This document shows, one piece after another, positions 11,966-21,218 of a DNA stretch of 64,000 nt. Source of the stretch: Artocarpus heterophyllus (taxonomy: Eukaryota; Streptophyta; Magnoliopsida; Rosales; Moraceae). Where the stretch lies: NCBI GenBank assembly GCA_025403435.1, contig CM046330.1, positions 13,910,239-13,974,238 of the forward strand, given 5' to 3'. Within the stretch, counting starts at the first letter, position 1. The number at the start of each line of letters is the position of its first letter. The notes beneath the pieces were generated by a model, which had not been told where the DNA came from, did no database searches, and saw only the letters and a program-made list of their open reading frames with translations. Position numbers and translations under genes: made by a program.

Positions 11966-12205
11966 AAGGGAAATTGTAGTAAGTGACTTTTTTTTTTTTC
12001 AAAATTTATTGAAGTAAATAGTTGATTTTGTAAATCGCAATAAATACAAACTTTACTTGGTAATTTTTTTTTTACTTTTCTATTTACTGCTAGTAAAAAA
12101 ATTACCGACAAGTTTTTATTTTATTGTATTTACTACAAATATTTTCAAAACCTACTATTTACTCAAAAAATTTAAAAATCTGTTATTTTTTTCAATCTTT
12201 CTTTA
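11966..12205. repeat. Dispersed AT-rich repeat, copy A
   Basis: It begins ggaaattgtagtaagtgac and ends near aaaaatttaaaaatctgttat, with interior motifs agtaaatag, tttactacaaat, ttcaaaac, ctatttact. Related copies lie at 20600-20932 and 30830-31115. It looks like a miniature inverted-repeat-type element. Confidence 0.45.
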
Positions 12206-12308
12206 ATTAATTATTGTTACTTTGTGCAATGGAAATAATATGAACGGAACGAAATATCATTTATGTTTGTTAGATGAATAGATCATAGAAGAAGTCATGC
12301 TATTCATT

Positions 12309-12313
12309 GTTGT
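12309..12313. repeat. Target-site duplication, left copy
   Basis: The 5-bp gttgt immediately precedes the left LTR and is repeated exactly at 20474-20478. Confidence 0.9.
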
Positions 12314-14277
12314 TGTAACGCCCCTATGTGGGGGTTAACAGTTTTTAATGAGATAAAATAAAAATAAATAATAAAAGTAAAACCTTAAAAATAAAATTTG
12401 CCCGGGACTTAAATGAAAACTCTCAACTCAAAAATAAAAATATAAACGACAAATAAATCACAGTTTTAATGTAGCACCTTAAATTTAATAATATAAACTG
12501 TTGTCATCATCATTTTAACCCTCAACACATTATAATACAGTCACAGAAAGTAACAATTGATGCTTACATTATCATGAAGAACATTCTTTACAATTGAGCA
12601 GTCCCAATGTAATATAGTTACATCGCTTCCTCAACTATATTTCTCGTAGCCACCTCACACTTAGTGAGTCCTGAAAAGATATAAACATAAGGGAATGAGC
12701 AACACTATGCTCAGTAGAGAAAGCCATTACTCACCTCTATCATTACCACATTAAAATCTGCATGGTTAGTAAGTCACATCATATTTCAGATTATGAGGTT
12801 TATTATGATCACATCTTATGGATACCGTAGTTAATCATTACCAAGTGTCATAATTACACATTTATACAAATATTACCAATCATCATTGTTCCTAGGTATC
12901 CATGTTAAATTGAGTATCACTCAACTCATCGAAACCCAAGTGGGCGCACTTGATCACCCCATAAACATTCCAAGGGTGTTCCGGTGAGGGGACATCAAGC
13001 CCCGAGTCCTCACCAAGTCGATTCCTGTACAGTGTGTTCTGGGACTTTCAACCCAAGGAAGCGTCATCGCCTTCCCCCTATTTTACCTTTTAGGGTATTC
13101 ATGCCCAAGGACGTAACCGTCGCCCTCTTCATGTCTCACAATTTCTCTATATTGAATCATTATCAATAGAGTTAGTTTTCCTAACCATGCTTCTCAATTT
13201 ATAACATGTGTCAATTCATTATGTTCCTCGCCGTACAATACAAGACGAGTCCATGTCATAGTTTCATATGTGATACTCATATAATATTAGTTCAACATAG
13301 ATATATATATTGCGACAAAACAATCAATTTTAATTCTATAAAAACCTCACAAAAGATGAGTAATAGAATCCCTACCTTTTAAGCTTATCAACAGTCTCTT
13401 AATCCTGGAATCAATTAACGTTAGCTCCATACTCCCTTGATCCTAAGGCGTGCATAAGGACAATTAAAACTAAAGCACAATATACAACTACATTCATAAA
13501 ATTCATTTTAATTTAATCTTAGAATTTCAAGAAATAACCACTGCCCATAGAGGTATTACAAAGTTTAACAATATAAATTTTCTGTCTAGGGCATATACAC
13601 TTAGACTTCATACATATGCTCCAAAATAGCAACAAACATATACTTAGGTTTAAGAACGCAAATTTGAATAATCCTTTAGTATAAAAGAAAATTTATAAAT
13701 GAAAGACTAAATTTGTTCATAAGATTCTAACCTCGGATTATGGTTAGTTGGAAGCTTGAAATGGCTTCAAAACAGATTCCTTTACTTCGGTATGACTGAA
13801 ATTCTTGCTCAAATGGAGGTGATGGTGGCTGATTTTTATGGCTGCCTTGAAGAAGTTCTCTAAGTATTTTGCTTCAGCAAAGAAATGAGAAGAAGAGTGT
13901 GGGAACCGTGGAAGAGAAAGGAAGAAAAGATGAAGTCTTTGAAGAGAAGTGATAGAAACAATTATAGAGGAGACATGTTGAAGCATGTCACGGAGGAAAT
14001 AAAGAAAATGAGGGTCAAGAGTAGTTGGAAAAGATATCCTTATGTCTCATCTAAAGACTTTAACACACATAATGCCAATATGACATTTTTGAGATTTATT
14101 AGAAGTTCTAAGGCTTTTTAGTAATCATACTAAATAAATATAGGAGAATTTTAGAAAATTTAAAAATAGATAAAAATAAATATTATAAAATAAATTTAAA
14201 TGAAGCAATTTTTTTTTTATACATTAAAAATTAATTTAATTACCTCAATACCCGTTAGGAGAATAACGGGTGTCACA
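12314..14277 (-). repeat. 3' LTR of the LOG-carrying element
   Basis: 1964 bp, TGTAACG...TGTCACA as written on the plus strand. It matches 18510-20473 except for two substitutions seen by eye (around 12449 and 12691). Compared with the solo LTR at 51364-53715 it lacks a 387-bp segment. Short ORFs within it recur in every LTR copy and are not treated as genes. Confidence 0.95.
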
Positions 14278-14294
14278 GCTCTACCCCCCTTAAA
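14278..14294 (-). other. Polypurine tract
   Basis: On the minus strand the bases next to the 3' LTR read AAGGGGGGTAGAGC, preceded by the TTTCGAGGACGAAATT motif also found next to the chromovirus 3' LTRs here (42830 and 55138). It is the expected primer for plus-strand DNA. Confidence 0.85.
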
Positions 14295-15238
14295 GAAATT
14301 TCGTCCTCGAAATTTCAATTCTAGTAATACTAGTAAAAATTATGATTCCACTATGATTCCAATTCTGAGTCTAAACCGTTAATGTTCTTTGTCCTCCAAA
14401 TTTAAGTTATCGTAACTCCACTTATTTACTTGCATAATAAATCTTACTCTAAATTCCAAATCCCTCAATGAGAGTATTTCTGACAAGTTTCAACTTGTAA
14501 CACCGTATAATAGTCTAAGAATCTGATCAGGCATACATATTGACCATACCATGATTCCGGTCCTTCATTGTCCATGGACTGTGATTTACAATCACATTTA
14601 AGGAGATTGCCAGAGAAATTTTATATACTTCATCTTTAGGTTCCTTTTCCTTTTTGAGTAAGGAAAAGTCAAATATATTTGATTTCATACCTCAACTAAT
14701 AAACTAAAACATAATCATAAAACATATATCACAAACACTTTTATTCAAAACTATACATTAAACTTACTCATAGAGATATTAAGCGGAATCTCAGAGTTGC
14801 AAACATACCCGACATATTTTTCATTAAACAGCTATCCTCATGACACAAACATTCAATCCAAATAATATACTCATATTTCATATGGAATATCCCCATAACT
14901 GACTCTGGTACTTCCACATAATATTAACAGAATATTACACATTACAAACATAATACGGATACGTTTCGAGAGTACAAGGCACTCCGTATACCAGCTATCC
15001 ATATCATGCATGCTTAGAGGATACAAAAACATCGATAAACAAAAGATCGGACCTTAAGAAGGATGCGTTTCGAGAGCATCAAGTACTCCGTATCCAGCCA
15101 TCCCGGCATTAGGCTCAATGAATCTAAAAGATTTAACAACGACGTACCACAAGAAACACAGAATACAAGGCAAACGGTTATTCGTAACACACGAAATACG
15201 GACACACATGCCTACATGCCAAAGATAAAACAAAAAGA
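14295..15238 (-). other. 3' untranslated interior of the LOG-carrying element
   Basis: No ORF of note lies between the LOG stop codon and the polypurine tract. A degenerate 40-bp direct repeat (14959-15000 and 15063-15102) is the only structure seen. Confidence 0.5.
14959..15102. repeat. Spaced direct repeat downstream of the LOG-like ORF
   Basis: 14959-15000 and 15063-15102 share cgtttcgagag, then caag-actccgtat, then ccag-catcc, with start points about 104 bp apart. This suggests an old local duplication in the element's 3' region. Confidence 0.65.
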
Positions 15239-15889
15239 TTACAGATGGAGATTCAAATCAATTGGCCGCTCCCGGCTTTCCCTTTCCCATTCAAGCTTGG
15301 ATGTTGCAGTGTCGGATTCTGGATGTATGATTTGCATTTTATCTATCAATTCCTCAGCTGTTGAAGCAGTAACAAAGATTTGTCTCTCCGATTCTGTAGT
15401 GATGTTTTCTTCCACAGCGTAATCTAGAAATTTCAAAAGACCGTCATAAAAACCCTTTACGTTCAGCAGACCCAAAGGTTTGGAATAAAAGCCCAACAAT
15501 TGCCCACAAGCAACTATAAATATTTCCTCAAGAGTACCTAGACCACCAGGTAATGCTATAAAAGCATCGGAATTATAGATTATGTCTTTAAAATTTTTAG
15601 GGATACTCCTGACTCCTTCTCCCTTACCTATGGCTTCCTTACAAAGGTTTCCTTCAACTGGAATATGAGGCCAAATTCTTACATCAGTAGCGTCGCTAGA
15701 CCTAGCTGCTAGTGCCATATTTACCATCATTTTTATACTACCACCCCCATAGATTATGTTAATCTTCTTGTGTGCTAGGACTTGCCCTAAGTGATTTGCA
15801 GCTTCTAAATAAGCTTTATCTTTTCCAAGGCTGGAACCACAAAAGACACAGATATTCTTTATTTTCTTCGTGGACTGGGAGGTAGACAT
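15239..15889 (-). CDS. LOG: LOG-like cytokinin riboside 5'-monophosphate phosphoribohydrolase, intronless, inside retrotransposon
   Basis: A 216-residue protein from the ATG at 15889; the frame also runs upstream to a GTG but no earlier ATG. Its length equals the usual 210-225 residues of plant LOG. Family hallmarks are present in order: ICVFCGSSLGK near the N terminus, YGGGS, DAFIALPGGLGTLEE (the PGGxGTxxE nucleotide-binding and catalytic motif), KPLGLLNVKGFYDGLL, and a C-terminal TSKLEWE. Known role: LOG enzymes release free-base cytokinin from the riboside monophosphate in the cytosol. Oddities: the normally invariant MHQRKAEMARQ segment just before DAFIALPGG is replaced at the same spacing by an IPKNFKDIIYN sequence, which removes its conserved arginines, so activity is doubtful. 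Plant LOG genes have several introns and this copy has none, which fits capture through RNA. It lies sense to the element, 604 bp after the first ORF. Confidence 0.85.
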   Translation of the reverse strand: MSTSQSTKKIKNICVFCGSSLGKDKAYLEAANHLGQVLAHKKINIIYGGGSIKMMVNMALAARSSDATDVRIWPHIPVEGNLCKEAIGKGEGVRSIPKNFKDIIYNSDAFIALPGGLGTLEEIFIVACGQLLGFYSKPLGLLNVKGFYDGLLKFLDYAVEENITTESERQIFVTASTAEELIDKMQIIHPESDTATSKLEWERESRERPIDLNLHL

Positions 15890-16532
15890 ATTTGGTTTAT
15901 AGAAGTGGTTGCTTAATGTCTGCTCCACTTAGACTTCGGGTTCTACATGAGATTTTAAAGATGAGAAATATACAAAAAGGGCTAAAGAGATAGACGAGTA
16001 GGTAATGAAAAAGTAATCCAAAGATTTAAACAAAATCTTGTGCGGATAAGAAAGTAAGATAAGGTGATTGATAGTTTACAGAAAATTTGATTCACTTTTT
16101 GAAAAAGATTAGACTCTAATTGTATAACTTTTGACAATTGAGAACAATTCGACAGAAGACCCTCATGACACAACTGTAGACTTTTTGACAAATATACACC
16201 AAGTCTAGAAATTTAATATAAACGACAAATACTGTAGAACTTTTGAAATTTGAGACACAAATCTTGAAATATCTGGATAAGCTTTTCAAAATTCAAACAT
16301 ATTACTGTACCGTATGTAACGTGTCTGATAAGATAATATATTTTATTATATATATATTTAAGAAAATCATAAATTAAATAAGATATTAACACTTACTGTA
16401 TCAATCTAATAATCACAATTATTTCAAACACAAAAGCAAATATTCTGAGTAAAAGAAAAACACAAACTGTTGAACATCAGCTAAAACTGCTTCAAATAAG
16501 TAAAGACTAAATAACCTTTATAGAGCGATGAC
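15890..16532 (-). other. Spacer between the two element ORFs
   Basis: AT-rich. A 69-codon open frame at 15982-16191 shows no known motif. It could be remnant untranslated sequence of a captured transcript. Confidence 0.4.
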
Positions 16533-17054
16533 TTATTTCCCATCCAGTTTTCTTATGGCTTGGCAAACAGGATCTAGAAATACCATATTCCTGAGGCGTT
16601 GTCTTTCTGTATAAAATTTAGGCCAGAGTTTAAAAATAGCTCCTTGAACATATCCACTAGGGTGACCGTGGAGAGGAGGATGGATGCTATCCAAGTTCTC
16701 CTTTGAAAGTCCATTCCTACAAAACCTTATTTTATCCTCTCTATTCGTAGACATATAACCAGGTGAAGTACATTTACCGTTACAATTTTGTCTTCCACAT
16801 TTGTTACAAGTGATCACGATGGCACGAGCTCTTCTTTTCATTGCACTACGACTGGTACCTGTTCCTGGTAAACCGACATCTTGACTAAAGTCACTCGGAC
16901 GGATCTTCCCCTCTATCAACATTCTCACATCACAAGGGATGCCAAAACGCATAAGAATCCACAACCGAGTAATTCTAGCCTTATATTTCTTTCTGAGAAT
17001 CTTTTGGGAGAGTGATGGGAAATACTTTCTCAGGTGTTGGTACTTTGGGTCCAT
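16533..17054 (-). CDS. Unrecognised basic protein with CCCC zinc-knuckle-like motif
   Basis: A 173-residue protein from the ATG at 17054; the frame extends seven codons upstream to a TTG only. The N-terminal third is strongly basic (LRKKYKARITR). A Cys cluster ITCNKCGRQNCNGKC at residues 81-95 has spacing C-x2-C-x4-C-x3-C, like a retroviral zinc knuckle with His replaced by Cys. The C-terminal part contains HPPLHGHPSGY and ends KLDGK. It is the first ORF after the leader, the position normally held by gag, and is sense to the element. I do not recognise the family. It could be a captured host gene fragment, a Gag-like RNA-binding protein, or a piece of another transposon. Confidence 0.6.
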   Translation of the reverse strand: MDPKYQHLRKYFPSLSQKILRKKYKARITRLWILMRFGIPCDVRMLIEGKIRPSDFSQDVGLPGTGTSRSAMKRRARAIVITCNKCGRQNCNGKCTSPGYMSTNREDKIRFCRNGLSKENLDSIHPPLHGHPSGYVQGAIFKLWPKFYTERQRLRNMVFLDPVCQAIRKLDGK

Positions 17055-18489
17055 GATGAGATGAAAGAAGAGCAAATAGAAAGGAAAAATTAAGATAGTA
17101 AATTGCAGAATCCTAGAATTCCTTCTTCTTTTAGAGGAAAAGAAGAATTTCTAATGAAAAAGAAGAGGATTTGCGATTTAGAGAAAATAACAAATTAAGA
17201 GAGAAAAAGTGAACTCGGAGAAATAAGCTCCTATGCACAGTAAACGTATATGTAAACAATGATTAAACCACTGTATATGACACGTATAGAGACCACGTGG
17301 GAGAGACAGTGTGAATCAAACTGATTTAAGATTTGAACTAGGCCCAAATGTTCTTAGTTGAAAATGGTCAGGTTGTTTCGGCCTTAACACATTTAGAACG
17401 AGTTAAATAACAAACATAAAATTGAAAACCAATTCGTATGAATCTTAAACCCAATTCAAAGCCCACTATAGATAAAGTTAACTATAAACAACAAATCTAA
17501 TTTAACGACAACAAGGATCTTCCTGAATGATCCAGCAACTCAAATAATTTTGTTTTAATCAAAACCTTATTGAACAATGCATACACCCATATGTTATTGA
17601 TAATACTTAACATCTATCAATGGATTCATCATCATTACTACCAAGGGTTTAGAATGCGACTAACTTTGAAATCAATACGATTTACGTCTTTTAACATAGA
17701 CCATATCAATGAACAAAGACACTAGATGTTACTACTTAAAAACATCTACAATCCCCACAATTCTACTCATACAATATATAATTTCCTCATATAACAAAAC
17801 CTTAGGTAACCAAAAGATTCACTGATACACTTAAATACAATGTACGTAACGAAATATTCCAATTTTGAGATTCATGCATTCTAGACTTTACACAGTCTCA
17901 ACAGACCAAAAGTCTAACATTTATCTCTCTCAAGATTCAATACCATGATTCCCAACTTATATCATATTCCTCAAATATATAGAACTTTCAAGAAAAGTTA
18001 TTGACACTTATGTGCTCCATCGAATCCACACATAATCATTACTTAAGTTTGAATCAATTACAAAAAATTTGGCATATCTATGCCAAACTTTAAAATCAAT
18101 AAATCAAGCCTTATATTTCTTATTGTTTTTCACAAAATAAAAGGCTATTAAATCCTTGTATCTACACGAATTTCTCATCGTTTATACGAATTAGATATGC
18201 TTATAGATCCAAATATTATACGAATCTCTCATAAGCATTCTACTTATAAACTCATTCCATATAATTATCATTCCCTTATAACTATTAATACTTTCCTTCT
18301 ATATAATTATTGTACTCATATAACCATTAGTATTTTCATTCTATGGCCTTTCCATGTTACATCCTTCTAGACTGTATAAATCAATGTGAAGGTTCATTTT
18401 GATGATGACAATAAAAATTCAGCTTCAAAACCATCTCAAAAATATATTTTTTTAAAGTGGTGCTACACTCCCTAGGTTAACCGAACCTA
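17055..18489 (-). other. 5' leader of the LOG-carrying element
   Basis: About 1.4 kb without a convincing ORF. The first roughly 100 bp after the primer site (18489-18385) match the leader of the chromovirus at 37979-38090 (cctaggttcg-ttaacctaggg, tagcaccac, ggtttt, gtcatcatca). The rest is AT-rich, with a loose 45-bp tandem repeat near 18250-18345 and a pyrimidine-rich stretch before the first ATG (17055-17200, minus). Confidence 0.55.
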
Positions 18490-18502
18490 GGCTCTGATAC
18501 CA
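18490..18502 (-). other. tRNA-iMet primer binding site
   Basis: TGGTATCAGAGCC on the minus strand, complementary to the 3' end of initiator tRNA-Met, seven bases inside the 5' LTR. It sets the element's orientation. Confidence 0.93.
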
Positions 18503-18509
18503 AAAATTC

Positions 18510-20473
18510 TGTAACGCCCCTATGTGGGGGTTAACAGTTTTTAATGAGATAAAATAAAAATAAATAATAAAAGTAAAACCTTAAAAATAAAATTTGCCCG
18601 GGACTTAAATGAAAACTCTCAACTCAAAAATAAAAATATAAACGACAAATAAACCACAGTTTTAATGTAGCACCTTAAATTTAATAATATAAACTGTTGT
18701 CATCATCATTTTAACCCTCAACACATTATAATACAGTCACAGAAAGTAACAATTGATGCTTACATTATCATGAAGAACATTCTTTACAATTGAGCAGTCC
18801 CAATGTAATATAGTTACATCGCTTCCTCAACTATATTTCTCGTAGCCACCTCACACTTAGTGAGTCCTGAAAAGATATAAACATAAGGAAATGAGCAACA
18901 CTATGCTCAGTAGAGAAAGCCATTACTCACCTCTATCATTACCACATTAAAATCTGCATGGTTAGTAAGTCACATCATATTTCAGATTATGAGGTTTATT
19001 ATGATCACATCTTATGGATACCGTAGTTAATCATTACCAAGTGTCATAATTACACATTTATACAAATATTACCAATCATCATTGTTCCTAGGTATCCATG
19101 TTAAATTGAGTATCACTCAACTCATCGAAACCCAAGTGGGCGCACTTGATCACCCCATAAACATTCCAAGGGTGTTCCGGTGAGGGGACATCAAGCCCCG
19201 AGTCCTCACCAAGTCGATTCCTGTACAGTGTGTTCTGGGACTTTCAACCCAAGGAAGCGTCATCGCCTTCCCCCTATTTTACCTTTTAGGGTATTCATGC
19301 CCAAGGACGTAACCGTCGCCCTCTTCATGTCTCACAATTTCTCTATATTGAATCATTATCAATAGAGTTAGTTTTCCTAACCATGCTTCTCAATTTATAA
19401 CATGTGTCAATTCATTATGTTCCTCGCCGTACAATACAAGACGAGTCCATGTCATAGTTTCATATGTGATACTCATATAATATTAGTTCAACATAGATAT
19501 ATATATTGCGACAAAACAATCAATTTTAATTCTATAAAAACCTCACAAAAGATGAGTAATAGAATCCCTACCTTTTAAGCTTATCAACAGTCTCTTAATC
19601 CTGGAATCAATTAACGTTAGCTCCATACTCCCTTGATCCTAAGGCGTGCATAAGGACAATTAAAACTAAAGCACAATATACAACTACATTCATAAAATTC
19701 ATTTTAATTTAATCTTAGAATTTCAAGAAATAACCACTGCCCATAGAGGTATTACAAAGTTTAACAATATAAATTTTCTGTCTAGGGCATATACACTTAG
19801 ACTTCATACATATGCTCCAAAATAGCAACAAACATATACTTAGGTTTAAGAACGCAAATTTGAATAATCCTTTAGTATAAAAGAAAATTTATAAATGAAA
19901 GACTAAATTTGTTCATAAGATTCTAACCTCGGATTATGGTTAGTTGGAAGCTTGAAATGGCTTCAAAACAGATTCCTTTACTTCGGTATGACTGAAATTC
20001 TTGCTCAAATGGAGGTGATGGTGGCTGATTTTTATGGCTGCCTTGAAGAAGTTCTCTAAGTATTTTGCTTCAGCAAAGAAATGAGAAGAAGAGTGTGGGA
20101 ACCGTGGAAGAGAAAGGAAGAAAAGATGAAGTCTTTGAAGAGAAGTGATAGAAACAATTATAGAGGAGACATGTTGAAGCATGTCACGGAGGAAATAAAG
20201 AAAATGAGGGTCAAGAGTAGTTGGAAAAGATATCCTTATGTCTCATCTAAAGACTTTAACACACATAATGCCAATATGACATTTTTGAGATTTATTAGAA
20301 GTTCTAAGGCTTTTTAGTAATCATACTAAATAAATATAGGAGAATTTTAGAAAATTTAAAAATAGATAAAAATAAATATTATAAAATAAATTTAAATGAA
20401 GCAATTTTTTTTTTATACATTAAAAATTAATTTAATTACCTCAATACCCGTTAGGAGAATAACGGGTGTCACA
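18510..20473 (-). repeat. 5' LTR of the LOG-carrying element
   Basis: 1964 bp, same length as its partner and virtually identical to it. It is the presumed promoter for the minus-strand transcript that would carry both ORFs. Confidence 0.95.
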
Positions 20474-20478
20474 GTTGT
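20474..20478. repeat. Target-site duplication, right copy
   Basis: gttgt, identical to 12309-12313. Confidence 0.9.
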
Positions 20479-20599
20479 ACTATAAAGAAAAAAAAAAAAA
20501 GACATGTTCTTCATTGTTTAAAATGTCTGATGTCTTTATTAAAAAAATTGAATCGTTTTTTGTTATTATAAAAACATTCAATTTTTTTCAGAGAACGAA

Positions 20600-20932
20600 A
20601 CAAATAACGTATTTTTGAAACTTTTTAAAGTAAATTGTATGTTGTTGAGAATATTTATAGTAAATAACAGATTTATGATGTAAATATTACATAAGAATTA
20701 TTTAAATTGTATACAAGAGAGTAAAATAAATTATTTTCACCTCAAATATATTTATTGTGGAAATAAGATTATTTTCACTATAAGATAAATAAATTATTTA
20801 TGTCATAAAATTTTTATTTACTACAAGTCTTTTAAAAACTGAATATTTACTATAATTAGTTTTAGAAAAAATGTTAAATATTTACTATAATTAGATTTTA
20901 AAAGGTGTTGTTTATTATAATTTTCCTTTTTG
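20600..20932. repeat. Dispersed AT-rich repeat, copy B
   Basis: It shares atttatagtaaataacagatttat with copy C at about 30880-30908 and ends ttattataattttcc, the complement of the start of copy A. The LOG-carrying element sits between copies A and B. Confidence 0.45.
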
Positions 20933-21218
20933 GTTTTTTGGACCAAAAGAAAACAATTTTAATGACGTCCTTTAATGAAAGTTTGTATCGTTTATTTCTA
21001 TTGACTCGTTATTTAAGTTTAAATTTCGACGTCCATCAATAATAAAACGTCATGTCGTACATTGTCTTAAAATACCATCGTTTTTGTGAAAACGACATTC
21101 CAATTTGCCAGTCCTAATAATTCCTCAAACGACATACATTTTCCTCGGTGACTTTGCAAACTCCTCCTCCTCAATCTCCAAAATTCCTAATTCCGACGAG
21201 AACCGTACGGATGATATT

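Larger units (their letters stand above)
12314..20473 (-). mobile_element. Non-autonomous LTR retrotransposon carrying a LOG-like ORF
   Basis: Complete 8160-bp element: two 1964-bp LTRs, a 5-bp target duplication, a tRNA-Met primer site inside the right LTR and a polypurine tract inside the left LTR, so it reads on the minus strand. The 4.23-kb interior has no gag, protease, reverse transcriptase, RNase H or integrase that I can recognise on either strand. It holds two ORFs in the sense direction: a 173-residue protein with a CCCC motif, and a LOG-like protein. The LTR ends, primer site, first 100 bp of leader and polypurine tract resemble those of the autonomous chromovirus at 35151-45669, which suggests mobilisation in trans. 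I saw only two substitutions between the LTRs, so the insertion is very recent. Confidence 0.93.

Noticed and set aside
12984..13169. 61-codon ORF repeated in every LTR (also 19180, 52034, and inverted at 37108 and 44820)
   Set aside because: It lies antisense inside LTRs and is repeated only because the LTRs are; no domain. Kept as an LTR conservation finding, not as a gene.
13744..14121. ORFs of 80 and 78 codons near the LTR end (also 19940-20317 and 53183-53560)
   Set aside because: Overlapping on opposite strands within LTRs, no homology; carried along with the repeat.
15063..15422. 119-codon plus-strand ORF
   Set aside because: Antisense to the LOG-like ORF and its 3' region; no recognisable domain.
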